Assembly: GCF_016907715.1 (NCBI RefSeq)
Contig: NZ_JAFBCM010000001.1
Span: 7,727,420-7,791,419 of the forward strand
DNA length: 64,000 bases
Source of the DNA: Tenggerimyces flavus
GTDB taxonomy: Bacteria; Actinomycetota; Actinomycetes; Propionibacteriales; Actinopolymorphaceae
Reading direction: 5' to 3'
In this document: positions 1 to 7,363 of the stretch, one piece after another
Layout of the letters: each line of letters starts with the position of its first letter
Position numbering within the stretch: position 1 is the stretch's first letter
Program-made: the position numbers and the translations under genes
Notes under the pieces: model-generated
Database searches by the model: none
Seen by the model: only the letters and a program-made list of their open reading frames with translations
What the model was told of the DNA's origin: nothing

Positions 1-199
1 CCAGTTCCGGCTGCGCGGACCGGTGCTGACCGTGTCGGTGTCGGTGCAGTCGGAGTCGCCGAAGGTGCCCGCGCGGACGTCGTTCGCCTGGACCGTCCTG
101 TCGGCCCTGGCCGGCGAGGTCGACGCGTCGGTGGACCTGGCGGGAGGCCGCGCGACGATCAGCCTGACCAAGCGCGGCGAGGCGGCGGCTGAGCGGTGA
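1..199 (+). CDS. C-terminal end of a probable anti-sigma factor (RsbW-like), 5' truncated
   Basis: An open frame enters from the left edge and gives 65 residues before TGA at 197-199. The stop overlaps the GTG start of the downstream SigF/SigB-type sigma gene (GTGA), so the two are translationally coupled. In actinobacteria the gene directly before such a sigma factor is normally its RsbW/UsfX-type anti-sigma kinase, and the visible tail, alternating strand-like segments such as VLTVSVSVQS and ATISLTKRGE, would suit the end of such a domain. The ATP-binding motifs lie outside the window, so identity rests mostly on context. Confidence 0.5.
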   Translation, partial: QFRLRGPVLTVSVSVQSESPKVPARTSFAWTVLSALAGEVDASVDLAGGRATISLTKRGEAAAER

Positions 200-1017
200 G
201 TGAAGAGACCACCGTCCCGGCACACTCCCTGGCGGACGAGCCGGACCTCAAGTTCGGTACGCCCGCGGCTCGGGAGGCCACCCACACCCTGTTCGCCCGC
301 CTCGGCGCCGCCGAACGTGGCACCGCGGCACACGCGGCCGTCCGCGACCAGCTGGTCGAGCTGCACCTGGCCCTGGTCGAGCACCTGGCGCGCCGGTTTC
401 GCAACCGCGGCGAACCGCTGGACGACCTCGTCCAGGTGGCGACGATCGGCCTGATCAAATCGGTGGACCGCTTCGACACCGAACGTGGCGTGGAATTCTC
501 GACGTACGCGACGCCCACCATCGTGGGCGAGCTGAAGCGGCACTTCCGCGACAAAGGCTGGGCCATTCGCGTACCGCGGCGACTCCAAGAGCTCCGGCTG
601 TCCCTGACGGCGGCGTCTGGGGACCTGACCCAGGAGTTGGGCCGTTCGCCGACGGTCTCGGAGCTGGCGGCGAAGCTCGGCGTCTCCGACGACGACGTCC
701 TGGAGGGACTGGAATCGGCGAACGCGTACTCGACCCTGTCGTTGGACGCTCCCGACCAAGGCCAGGACGACGCCCCGGCCGTCGTGGAATCGCTGGGCGT
801 CGACGACGAGGCCCTGGAGGGCGTGGAGTACCGCGAGTCGCTGCGGCCTTTGTTGGAGCGGTTGCCCGAGCGGGAGAAGCGCATCCTGTTGTTGCGGTTC
901 TTCCGAGGACTGACGCAGTCGGAGATAGCGGCGGAGATCGGCATCTCCCAGATGCACGTGTCACGCCTGCTGGCCAGAACGCTGACCCAGCTACGCGAGG
1001 AACTGCTCGACGAGTAA
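196..1017 (+). CDS. sigF: RNA polymerase sigma factor, SigF/SigB group (group 3)
   Basis: A 273-residue sigma-70 protein with GTG start. Region 2 includes DDLVQVATIGLIKSVDRFD (about residues 75-95) followed by a -10-recognition helix ending FRDKGWAIRVPRR. Region 3 is around residues 145-170 (LGRSPTVSELAAKLGVS). Region 4 is around 220-266, with an HTH ending QSEIAAEIGISQMHVSRLL. Length and order fit the SigB/SigF stress and sporulation family rather than ECF sigmas. It overlaps the upstream probable anti-sigma gene by 4 nt, the usual partner-switching arrangement. Such factors direct general stress or developmental transcription when released from the anti-sigma factor. Which paralogue this is in a genome with several SigF-like factors cannot be told. 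Confidence 0.93.
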   Translation: MSEETTVPAHSLADEPDLKFGTPAAREATHTLFARLGAAERGTAAHAAVRDQLVELHLALVEHLARRFRNRGEPLDDLVQVATIGLIKSVDRFDTERGVEFSTYATPTIVGELKRHFRDKGWAIRVPRRLQELRLSLTAASGDLTQELGRSPTVSELAAKLGVSDDDVLEGLESANAYSTLSLDAPDQGQDDAPAVVESLGVDDEALEGVEYRESLRPLLERLPEREKRILLLRFFRGLTQSEIAAEIGISQMHVSRLLARTLTQLREELLDE

Positions 1018-1020
1018 CAA

Positions 1021-1248
1021 CTCCCCACAAGCGACGCGAGCCCGGCAACAAGCCCAAGCAGCAAGGAACCTCTCCCGGGACACCTGTTCCGGGGGCGGGG
1101 GCGGCGCGTGAAAAACAGGTGGCCGGGCCGGGGCGAGTCAAGGGTCGAAGATCGCGAAGCGACGTCGCCCCTGTGCGACGCCGCCGCGACGCCCTTGACG
1201 CGCCCCCGGATCGGCCACCACAGTCGACCGCCGCCACAGACCCGAGAG
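1021..1248. repeat. Dispersed long-hairpin repeat, copy 1
   Basis: This non-coding stretch is clearly related to 23547-23788. Both carry a ladder of shared blocks: CGGCAACAA, CTGTTCCGGGGGC, GGGGCGGCGCGTGAAAA, GGTGGCCGGGCCGGGGCG and GACCGCCGCCACAG. In this copy 1118-1147 and about 1187-1220 form inverted arms of roughly 30 nt with a few mismatches, the stem ending at GTCAAGGG/CCCTTGAC. No reading frame here is convincing. It sits just after the sigma gene stop, so it could also affect transcript ends. Confidence 0.75.
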
Positions 1249-1319
1249 CTCCAAACTCCCGGAGAGAGCCTGTCGCGACAGTGAAGAGCTGGCCTAAGAA
1301 GAGCTCTCGCGCCCACGCC

Positions 1320-1530
1320 AGCGCACAGCACCCCCGCGCGATGAGATGTGCGGCCACCGGCTCGGGCTGGGATCCGCGCCGCACCCCCGCACGATGAGCA
1401 GCGCGGTGAGGCGTGCAGTCATGGACTCGGCTGTCATCCGCGCAGCACCCCGCGCGATGCGAGGTGTGTGCGGTCATCGGCTCAGCTGTCATCCGCGCAG
1501 CCCCACCTTGTGCGGCGAGCTGTGCGCGTG
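1320..1530. repeat. Degenerate tandem repeat, unit about 55-63 bp, about 3.5 copies
   Basis: Successive units begin near 1320, 1376, 1439 and 1496. They share the order GCGC(A/C)GCACCCC, GCGCGATG, a GTG-rich segment, then CATCGGCTC(G/A)GCTGTCATCC. Units differ by small indels and substitutions, so this is an old tandem array. The overlapping frames translate to low-complexity Arg/Ala-rich sequence and are not credible genes. Confidence 0.6.
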
Positions 1531-1574
1531 CGGAGTCGAGATCTCCTACTGATGGGTCGCCTCGGGAGTTTATG

Positions 1575-1712
1575 GGCCGCCCTCAATGTCAAGGGCGCTT
1601 CGCGTCTCGCCCAAACTCGCAGCAGTGCATGGTTGGGCGAGGCCTGTGGGCGAGTTTGTGCGAGATCAGGCCGTGGCCGGCCTGACCCTTGACATTGAGC
1701 CTCTCGGCGGCC
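1575..1712. repeat. Nested inverted-repeat element (about 138 bp)
   Basis: The outer arms are TCAATGTCAAGGG at 1583-1595 and its exact complement at 1686-1698, extended outward by GGGCCGCC-type sequence on both sides. An inner pair, TCTCGCCCAAACTCGC near 1605-1620 and GCGAGTTTGTGCGAGA near 1651-1666, matches with one mismatch. The whole region can fold into one long hairpin. There is no transposase and no obvious target duplication. It shares the GTCAAGGGC stem motif with the dispersed repeat 400 bp to the left. Confidence 0.65.
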
Positions 1713-1863
1713 CGACGCAGGTCGTTAAGGGCAGGCTCCGCCTGCCCACCCGTGCCCCGTGGCGACCCGGCACGAGCAGAAGCGCTGAGATCCAATGACG
1801 CTCAGCTTCACGCACTCACCTGCCGCGGCCAGTCCCCCGCCACCGCCAGGGGTGGCCGTCGTT

Positions 1864-1908
1864 AGCGCGAAGACTATGAGCGCTATAGCGACCAAAAGTC
1901 TTCGCGCT
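1864..1908. terminator. Perfect 12-bp hairpin, possible bidirectional terminator
   Basis: AGCGCGAAGACT (1864-1875) is followed by a 21-nt loop and its exact complement (1897-1908). It lies between the convergent sigma gene and the membrane-protein gene at 1990-2442. There is no clear T run, so a terminator role is only inferred. Its loop contains CTATAGCGACC, nearly the same as the loop of the next hairpin. Confidence 0.45.
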
Positions 1909-1935
1909 CATCCTGTGACCGCTGACTGCTCGATG

Positions 1936-1980
1936 ATTGGGGAAGGTTTGGGGGTCTATGCGACCCAAAGGTTCCCCAAT
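1936..1980. terminator. 15-bp interrupted hairpin, probable terminator of the leftward gene
   Basis: Left arm 1936-1952 and right arm 1964-1980 pair as ATTGGGGAA/TTCCCCAAT plus TTTGGG/CCCAAA, separated by a symmetric GG/GG mismatch, around an 11-nt loop GGTCTATGCGA. It sits 9 nt past the stop of the leftward membrane-protein gene, where a terminator is expected. It has a related loop but different arms compared with 1864-1908. Confidence 0.5.
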
Positions 1981-1989
1981 GACCGCAGC

Positions 1990-2442
1990 TCAGAAGGTGC
2001 GCTGGTCCCGCTGCTCGTTCTCGGTTCGGAACACCGCGGTCGACGAGGGCAGCAGCAGACACACCAAACCCACGAGGGCCAGCAGGAGCATCGCGTAGCC
2101 GATCGGCGTGGTCGGCGCCTCCACCAGCTGGTAGCCGATCGGCAGCATCAGCAGCTGCACGAAGACGGCCGGGCCGCGGCTCCATCGACGCTGGCGGAAG
2201 AGCCCCACGGAGAGCGCCACGAGCAGAGCGCCGGCCACCAGGACGAAGCCAGCCGTCGACAGAGCGATAGCCAGACCTACGGGCCGGTCCGCAATGATCT
2301 GGGCCACCATCCAGACCCCAGCCGCGGCGGCTCCGAGGCCCTCCAGCAGCGCCACACCAGCAGCGGCCAGCAGAGACAACGGAGCAGCCGAAGCGATTTG
2401 CCCAGATTTGGGCGACGAGGGCGAAGGCGGGCGGGCAGCCAT
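1990..2442 (-). CDS. Four-helix integral membrane protein of unknown function
   Basis: A 150-residue protein. After a Pro/Ser-rich cytoplasmic start (MAARPPSPSSPKSG) there are four hydrophobic segments, about residues 20-42, 50-75, 88-105 and 112-132, and a charged tail ending TENEQRDQRTF. I see no catalytic motif. Such small four-TM proteins are common next to regulatory loci in actinobacteria and are usually annotated as hypothetical. It is transcribed away from whiB1, with about 395 bp between them, and ends at a strong hairpin (1936-1980). Confidence 0.75.
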   Translation of the reverse strand: MAARPPSPSSPKSGQIASAAPLSLLAAAGVALLEGLGAAAAGVWMVAQIIADRPVGLAIALSTAGFVLVAGALLVALSVGLFRQRRWSRGPAVFVQLLMLPIGYQLVEAPTTPIGYAMLLLALVGLVCLLLPSSTAVFRTENEQRDQRTF

Positions 2443-2549
2443 GGACGCAGACTACGCCGCTGTGTAGGAGACGCTCACAGTGCCGTCCAGCGGGACGAGA
2501 ACGGTAATCGTCCACCCCTCACTACTCTGTGTGAGCGGATCGTCCGGTT

Positions 2550-2565
2550 TGTGATGTAACTGACA
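2550..2565. promoter_or_regulatory. Weak CRP-like site in the gap upstream of whiB1
   Basis: TGTGATGTAACTGACA matches the CRP-family consensus TGTGA-N6-TCACA with one mismatch in the right half. It lies in the divergent gap, about 270 bp before whiB1 and about 110 bp before the leftward membrane-protein gene, so it could serve either. It is much weaker evidence than the site at 2746-2761. Confidence 0.3.
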
Positions 2566-2745
2566 CAGATTTTTCCACTCATTGTCGTGCCCAGGGTCTT
2601 GTGCATCGCAGCCATAGTTGAAAGCATCGAGCGTGCAGAGAGGTGCTGCCACCCGATCGGTAGCGGCGCCGGGGGCTGACGCAGCGATCACACTCCGTGT
2701 GGGCGCCACTGGGAGACCGGTGTTCTATTGCCGCGCGCGGACGAT

Positions 2746-2761
2746 CGTGAAAGTGTTCACA
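2746..2761 (+). promoter_or_regulatory. CRP-family binding site upstream of whiB1
   Basis: CGTGAAAGTGTTCACA matches the palindrome TGTGA-N6-TCACA at all but the first base. It ends about 76 bp before the whiB1 start. In M. tuberculosis whiB1 is a known target of the cAMP receptor protein Rv3676, so the same control is likely here. A CATAGC-type -10 near 2783 would place the site close to -41; that geometry is my inference. Confidence 0.5.
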
Positions 2762-2837
2762 CACGCAACAAGACTTAACCCGCATAGCGCGGGCGGCTTG
2801 GCCGTTTCCGCGCTCGATACCGAGGAGTGAGACCTTG

Positions 2838-3089
2838 ATGGACTGGCGCCACCGGGCCGGCTGCCGGGACGACGACCCTGAGCTGTTCTTCCCGATTGGG
2901 AACACGGGTCCTGCGCTCCTGCAGATCGAAGAGGCCAAGGCGGTTTGCCGTCGCTGCGATGTTGTCGATCTCTGCCTGCAGTGGGCCCTCGAAACTGGAC
3001 AGGATGCCGGCGTGTGGGGCGGCATGAGCGAGGAAGAGAGGCGTGCGCTCAAGCGCCGGGCCGCTCGTTCTCGCGCCAGGATCGTCTGA
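2838..3089 (+). CDS. whiB1: WhiB1-type [4Fe-4S] transcription factor
   Basis: An 83-residue Wbl protein, almost the size of mycobacterial WhiB1. Cys9, Cys37, Cys40 and Cys46 give the cluster-binding pattern at exactly the positions of M. tuberculosis WhiB1. They are followed by GVWGGMSEEERR and a basic C-terminal tail (LKRRAARSRAR) that contacts DNA. WhiB1 binds the primary sigma factor and responds to nitric oxide through its cluster. I chose the ATG at 2838, not the in-frame TTG just before it, because family members start MDWRH and GAGGAGTGAG lies upstream. The neighbour pdtaS is in the same relative position as in mycobacteria (Rv3219/Rv3220c). Confidence 0.96.
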   Translation: MDWRHRAGCRDDDPELFFPIGNTGPALLQIEEAKAVCRRCDVVDLCLQWALETGQDAGVWGGMSEEERRALKRRAARSRARIV

Positions 3090-3108
3090 CTGACGCAGTA
3101 GCCGTACG

Positions 3109-3143
3109 GGGCCCCTGCTCACGGCAGGGGCCCTGGCCTTTTA
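3109..3143. terminator. Rho-independent terminator between whiB1 and pdtaS
   Basis: A perfect 10-bp stem GGGCCCCTGC (3109-3118) / GCAGGGGCCC (3124-3133) with a 5-nt loop is followed by TGGCCTTTTA. It lies between the convergent whiB1 and pdtaS genes and can stop transcription from whiB1; the stem can also act on the leftward transcript. Confidence 0.85.
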
Positions 3144-3162
3144 CCGAGACCCCCAGAAGCCC

Positions 3163-4632
3163 TTACCGGGGACCGTCCGGTACGTCGAGCACCACGCGCG
3201 TGCCCGGACTGTCGGGCCGCGGCCCGATGGAGAACTGGCCCCCGAGTTCGCTGATCACCAGCGTGCGCACGATCTGCAGCCCCAAACTGCCCGACTGCTC
3301 GGGATCGAAGCCCTCCGGCAGCCCCTTGCCGTCGTCCTCCACGACGACCCGCAGCCTGCCCGCTCGACGGTCCGCCGCGACCTCCACCGAGCCCTTGCCG
3401 TGCGAAACCCCATGCTGGACGGCGTTCTGCGTGACCTCCGTGATCACCATCGCCAACGACGTCGCCATCCCAGCATTCAACTGCCCGAACGAGCCCTGCC
3501 GCCGCGGCCGCACCCGGGACTCGGGCGTCGACACCTCCACGACCATCGCGAGCACCTGGTCCGCGACCTCGTCGAAGTCAACCAACTCGTCGTAGCTTTG
3601 CGACAAAGTTTCGTGCACGATCGCGATCGTCCCCACGCGCCGAACGGCCTCCTCCAGCGCATAACGACCATCCGACGTCGTCAATCTCCTTGCCTGCAAA
3701 CGCAACAGCGCCGCAACAGTCTGCAAGTTGTTCTTGACGCGGTGATGGATCTCCCGGATCGTCGCTTCCTTCGTCAACAGTTCGCGCTCGCGACGTCGCA
3801 GATCGGTCACGTCCCGGATCAGCACCAACGCCCCGACCGAACGCCCGGCCGGCATCAGCGGGATCACCCGAAGGATCAGCGTCGCGGCCTCGTTCTCCAC
3901 CTCGGTGTCCCGCGGCGCACGGCCCGACACCAGCGCGCCGATCGCCTCGTCCACCGGTTGCGACGACGGCCGGACGAGCCCCGCGGTCACCGTGCTGAAC
4001 GAGGCGCCGACCAGGTCGGCGGTGAGTCCGATCCGCCGGTACGCCGACTGCGCGTTCGGGCTCGCGTACGTCACCATCCCCGCCGCGTCGAGCCGCACCA
4101 GCCCGTCCCCCACCCGCGGCGCCGAGCCCAGATCCACCCGCTCGCCGCGCAGCGGGAAGCGCCCCTCGCTGATCATCCGCGCCAGGTCGGTCGCGGTCTG
4201 CAGGTACGTGAGCTCGAGCCGGCTCGGCGTCCGTACGGACAGCAGGTTCGTGTTTCGCGCGATCACCCCGAGCACCCGGTCGGACCGGCGTACGGGGATG
4301 CATTCGATCCGGACCGGAACCTCGTCGCGCCACTCCGGATCGCCCTCGCGGCAGATCCGGCCCTCGTCGAAGGCGAGCTCGACCAAAGCCCGGCGCCCGC
4401 GGGCGGAGAACGTGCCGACCAGGTCGGTCAGGTGCGCGGTCGGCCCGGTCGTCGGCCGCATCTGCGCGCCGACCCAGAATCCGCGGTTGTCGCTGTCGGG
4501 CAGCCATAGCACGAGGTCGGCGAAGGACAGGTCGGCCAACAACTGCCAGTCTGCGACCAGCATGTGCAGCCACTCCAGATCCTCAGCGCTGAGGTCGGTA
4601 TGGTGCCGAACGACGTCGTCGAGCGAGGGCAC
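3163..4632 (-). CDS. pdtaS: Sensor histidine kinase PdtaS
   Basis: A 489-residue cytosolic kinase starting at GTG. Residues 1-165 form the GAF-like input domain, about 170-280 a PAS domain, then a HisKA_2 dimerisation helix with IREIHHRVKNNLQTVAALL around residues 292-310 carrying the phospho-accepting His. The HATPase domain has an N box (VITEVTQNAVQHG) and a G box (DDGKGLPEGF ... GSLGLQIVRTL). Layout, length and location beside whiB1 match M. tuberculosis PdtaS (Rv3220c), which phosphorylates the ANTAR RNA-binding regulator PdtaR. pdtaR is not in this window, as expected since it is unlinked in mycobacteria. No membrane segments are visible. Confidence 0.94.
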   Translation of the reverse strand: MPSLDDVVRHHTDLSAEDLEWLHMLVADWQLLADLSFADLVLWLPDSDNRGFWVGAQMRPTTGPTAHLTDLVGTFSARGRRALVELAFDEGRICREGDPEWRDEVPVRIECIPVRRSDRVLGVIARNTNLLSVRTPSRLELTYLQTATDLARMISEGRFPLRGERVDLGSAPRVGDGLVRLDAAGMVTYASPNAQSAYRRIGLTADLVGASFSTVTAGLVRPSSQPVDEAIGALVSGRAPRDTEVENEAATLILRVIPLMPAGRSVGALVLIRDVTDLRRRERELLTKEATIREIHHRVKNNLQTVAALLRLQARRLTTSDGRYALEEAVRRVGTIAIVHETLSQSYDELVDFDEVADQVLAMVVEVSTPESRVRPRRQGSFGQLNAGMATSLAMVITEVTQNAVQHGVSHGKGSVEVAADRRAGRLRVVVEDDGKGLPEGFDPEQSGSLGLQIVRTLVISELGGQFSIGPRPDSPGTRVVLDVPDGPR

Positions 4633-4758
4633 GTCAGGAGCGTATCCTCACCTGCCCTACACTCGGCGCCGTCTGTCGTTGCGAGGTTTGTCAGAAACCT
4701 GCTGTTGCGTCGCGGCGTCCGGTGCTCGTTCGAAGGAATTCGAAGGGAGAAGACTCCG

Positions 4759-5676
4759 GTGGGGGTTCGGTCGGACTACTGGGAGCAGATCCGTGCGAGC
4801 GGGTTCCGGCTGCCTGGTGACCGCCCGCTGGACGATCTGACCACCGAGCTCGTGCAGATGATCGGCGACCCGGACCCTGACGTCCGCGACGGCATCGCCT
4901 ACCCGGTCCTCGCCACCTGGGTCGAGGAGGGCGTGTACGACGACCTCCTGGCCGGCTTCGGCGACGGCGTCTCCGAGGGCCTGTTCACCGGCCTCGGCGA
5001 GGACGTCACGGACAGCGTGCTGCGACGTTCGTTCTCCGCCCTGCTGCTCGCCGAGGCGGTCCTCCGCGACACCAAGACCAAGGTCGTCCACTCCGACGCG
5101 ATCTTCCGCTGGGGCGACCGCGCGGCCTCCTGGTTCGTCCGCGAACGCGACCTGCGCGGCTTCGTCGAGGGCCGCGGCTGGGCGCACGCGGTGGCGCACG
5201 GCGCCGACCTGATCGGCGCGCTCGCCCGTTCGCACCACTTCGGCAGGCTCGAGCTGACCGTCCTGCTGGACGTCGTCGCCGACCGGCTGCTGACGCCGAC
5301 GTCGTACCGGCTGCACCACGGCGAGGACGACCGGCTCGCGTTCGCGGTCATGGTCGTGCTGCACCGCAACCAGGTCGGCATCGACGTGCTGGAGCCGTGG
5401 ATCGAACGCCTTGCCGCCGCTCTCGTCGCCCCGAAGATGGACGACCACGAGACCGCGCCGGAGTGGCCGACGCCGATGGCTGGCAACACCCGGGCGTTCC
5501 TCCGTTCGCTGCACCTGCTGCTGGCCCTGGGCGTCCGTGGCCAGCAGACGCCGCAGGACCTGGCGCTGTTCGGCAAGCCGCCGGAGGTACGCGCCGACCT
5601 TCTGCTCGTGCTGCTTCGCGTGCTGCGCGGCAGCATCCCGGGCATCGCCGCTCCCCCGGCTACCCCTGCCCCGTAG
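4759..5676 (+). CDS. DUF2785 family protein
   Basis: A 305-residue protein. The reading frame extends further upstream, but a GTG at 4759 preceded by GAAGGGAGAAG is the best start; it begins MGVRSDYWEQIRASGF, matching the way this family opens. It is all-helical and resembles DUF2785 proteins, whose function is unknown. Features include SDAIFRWGDRAASWFVRERDLRGFVEGRGWAHAVAHGADLIG around the middle, where His and Asp residues cluster. It is divergent from pdtaS and 19 nt upstream of the ThDP enzyme gene, so the two may be co-transcribed. Confidence 0.8.
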   Translation: MGVRSDYWEQIRASGFRLPGDRPLDDLTTELVQMIGDPDPDVRDGIAYPVLATWVEEGVYDDLLAGFGDGVSEGLFTGLGEDVTDSVLRRSFSALLLAEAVLRDTKTKVVHSDAIFRWGDRAASWFVRERDLRGFVEGRGWAHAVAHGADLIGALARSHHFGRLELTVLLDVVADRLLTPTSYRLHHGEDDRLAFAVMVVLHRNQVGIDVLEPWIERLAAALVAPKMDDHETAPEWPTPMAGNTRAFLRSLHLLLALGVRGQQTPQDLALFGKPPEVRADLLLVLLRVLRGSIPGIAAPPATPAP

Positions 5677-5695
5677 CTGGCTCTAAGCTCCCGCC

Positions 5696-7363
5696 ATGGC
5701 GGAGCTCGAGGGACACGGGGGCGACATCGCGGTCGCCATCGCGAAGGCACACGGCGTCGAGACCATGTTCACCCTTTCTGGTGCACACGTGTTTCCGCTG
5801 TACGACGCGGCGGTCGGCGGCAAGGAGCAGCCGCAGCCGGCGCCGTTGCGGCTGGTCGACGTACGGCACGAGCAGACCGCGGTGTTCGCCGCGGAGGCGA
5901 CCGGCAAGCTGACCCGTACGCCCGGCCTCGCGGTCGTCACGGCCGGCCCGGGTGTCACGAACTCGGTCAGCGCGATCGCGCAGGCGTACTTCACCGGCGT
6001 CCCGATGGTCGTACTCGGCGGCCGGGCGCCTACGCAGAGCTGGGGCAAGGGCTCGTTGCAGGAGCTGGACCATCCGCCGCTCGTCGCGCCGGTCACGAAG
6101 CTCGCCCGCACGGTCTCGCGCGTGGAGGACATCGCGCCCGTCATCGCCGAGGCGTTCAGGGTCGCCGCCACCCCGCACCTCGGGCCGACGTTCGTCGACG
6201 TCTCGATGGACCAGCTCTACAGCCGTACGACGGTCGAGCTCGACGCGCCCGCCGCCGCGGAACGGGTCGCGCCGGACCCGGACGCGATCGCGGAGATCGC
6301 CACGCTGCTCTCGGAAGCCTCGCGGCCGGTGTTCATCCTCGGCTCCGACGTCTGGCTGTCCGGCGCCGAGACGGCCGCGCTCGCCGTGGTCGAGGCGCTC
6401 GGCGTTCCGGCGATCACGAACGGGATGGGCCGCGGTGTCCTGCCAGCCGGGCATCCGCTGCTGGTGACGAAGGCGCGGTCGACGGCGTTCGGGCAGTGCG
6501 ACCTGGCGGTGGTGATCGGTACGCCGCTGGACTTCCGGCTCGCGTACGGCACGTTCGGCGGCAAGAACGAAGCCCCGCCGGCGAAGGTCGTGCACCTCGC
6601 CGACTCCCGCGGCCAGATCGCCCAGCACGCCTCGCTGGCCGCGTCGGCGTCCGGCGACCTGACACTGGTCCTGGAGGGGCTCCTCGCGGCCTTCGAGCAG
6701 CTGCTGCGGCGGCCCTCGTGGGTCGACTGGGTCAGTGCCCTGCAGGACGGCGTACGCGCGGGAGCCGAGCGCGACGCGGCGCTGCTGTCGGCCTCGGCGG
6801 ACCCGATCCACCCGGCACGGATCTACGGCGAGCTGCGCGGGCTGCTGGCGTCCGACGCGGTGGTGATCGGCGACGGCGGCGACTTCGTGTCGTTCGCCGG
6901 GAAGTACGTCGAGCCGGGCGCCGCGGGCTGTTGGCTCGACCCCGGCCCGTTCGGCTGCCTCGGCGCCGGCCTGGGCGCGGCCATCGCGGCGAGGCTGGCC
7001 CGGCCGTCGTCCCAGGTGGTGCTGCTGCTCGGTGACGGCGCCGCGGGTATGTCGCTGATGGACGTCGACACGTTGGTGCGGCACAAGCTGCCGGTGGTGA
7101 TGGTGGTGGGCAACAACGGCATCTGGGGGCTGGAGAAGGGCCCGATGCAGATGCTGTACGGCTACGACGTCGCAGCCGACCTGCAGCCCGGCACGCCGTA
7201 CGACGCGATCGTCAAGGCGCTTGGTGGAGCGGGCGAAACCGTCCGCCGGGCAGAGGATGTCAAGCCCGCCTTGCAGCGAGCGTTCGACGCCGGAGTTCCT
7301 TACCTGGTGAACGTTCTGACCGACCCGGCCGCCGCGTATCCGCGCTCGACGTTCGGTGTCTAG
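5696..7363 (+). CDS. Thiamine diphosphate enzyme, IlvG-like acetolactate synthase family
   Basis: A 555-residue enzyme with the three-domain ThDP layout. The N-terminal PYR domain has the RHEQTA glutamate near residue 60 that activates the cofactor. A central domain spans about 190-330. The C-terminal PP domain has GDGAAGMSLMDVDTLVRHK through VVGNN, the Mg-ThDP motif. Segments such as NVLTDPAAAYPRSTFGV and SWGKGSLQELDH closely resemble mycobacterial IlvG (Rv1820). Relatives include acetolactate synthase and 2-hydroxyacyl-CoA or oxalyl-CoA lyases, and no small regulatory subunit gene is adjacent, so the exact substrate is uncertain. The stop overlaps the stop of the convergent kinase gene. Confidence 0.88.
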   Translation: MAELEGHGGDIAVAIAKAHGVETMFTLSGAHVFPLYDAAVGGKEQPQPAPLRLVDVRHEQTAVFAAEATGKLTRTPGLAVVTAGPGVTNSVSAIAQAYFTGVPMVVLGGRAPTQSWGKGSLQELDHPPLVAPVTKLARTVSRVEDIAPVIAEAFRVAATPHLGPTFVDVSMDQLYSRTTVELDAPAAAERVAPDPDAIAEIATLLSEASRPVFILGSDVWLSGAETAALAVVEALGVPAITNGMGRGVLPAGHPLLVTKARSTAFGQCDLAVVIGTPLDFRLAYGTFGGKNEAPPAKVVHLADSRGQIAQHASLAASASGDLTLVLEGLLAAFEQLLRRPSWVDWVSALQDGVRAGAERDAALLSASADPIHPARIYGELRGLLASDAVVIGDGGDFVSFAGKYVEPGAAGCWLDPGPFGCLGAGLGAAIAARLARPSSQVVLLLGDGAAGMSLMDVDTLVRHKLPVVMVVGNNGIWGLEKGPMQMLYGYDVAADLQPGTPYDAIVKALGGAGETVRRAEDVKPALQRAFDAGVPYLVNVLTDPAAAYPRSTFGV

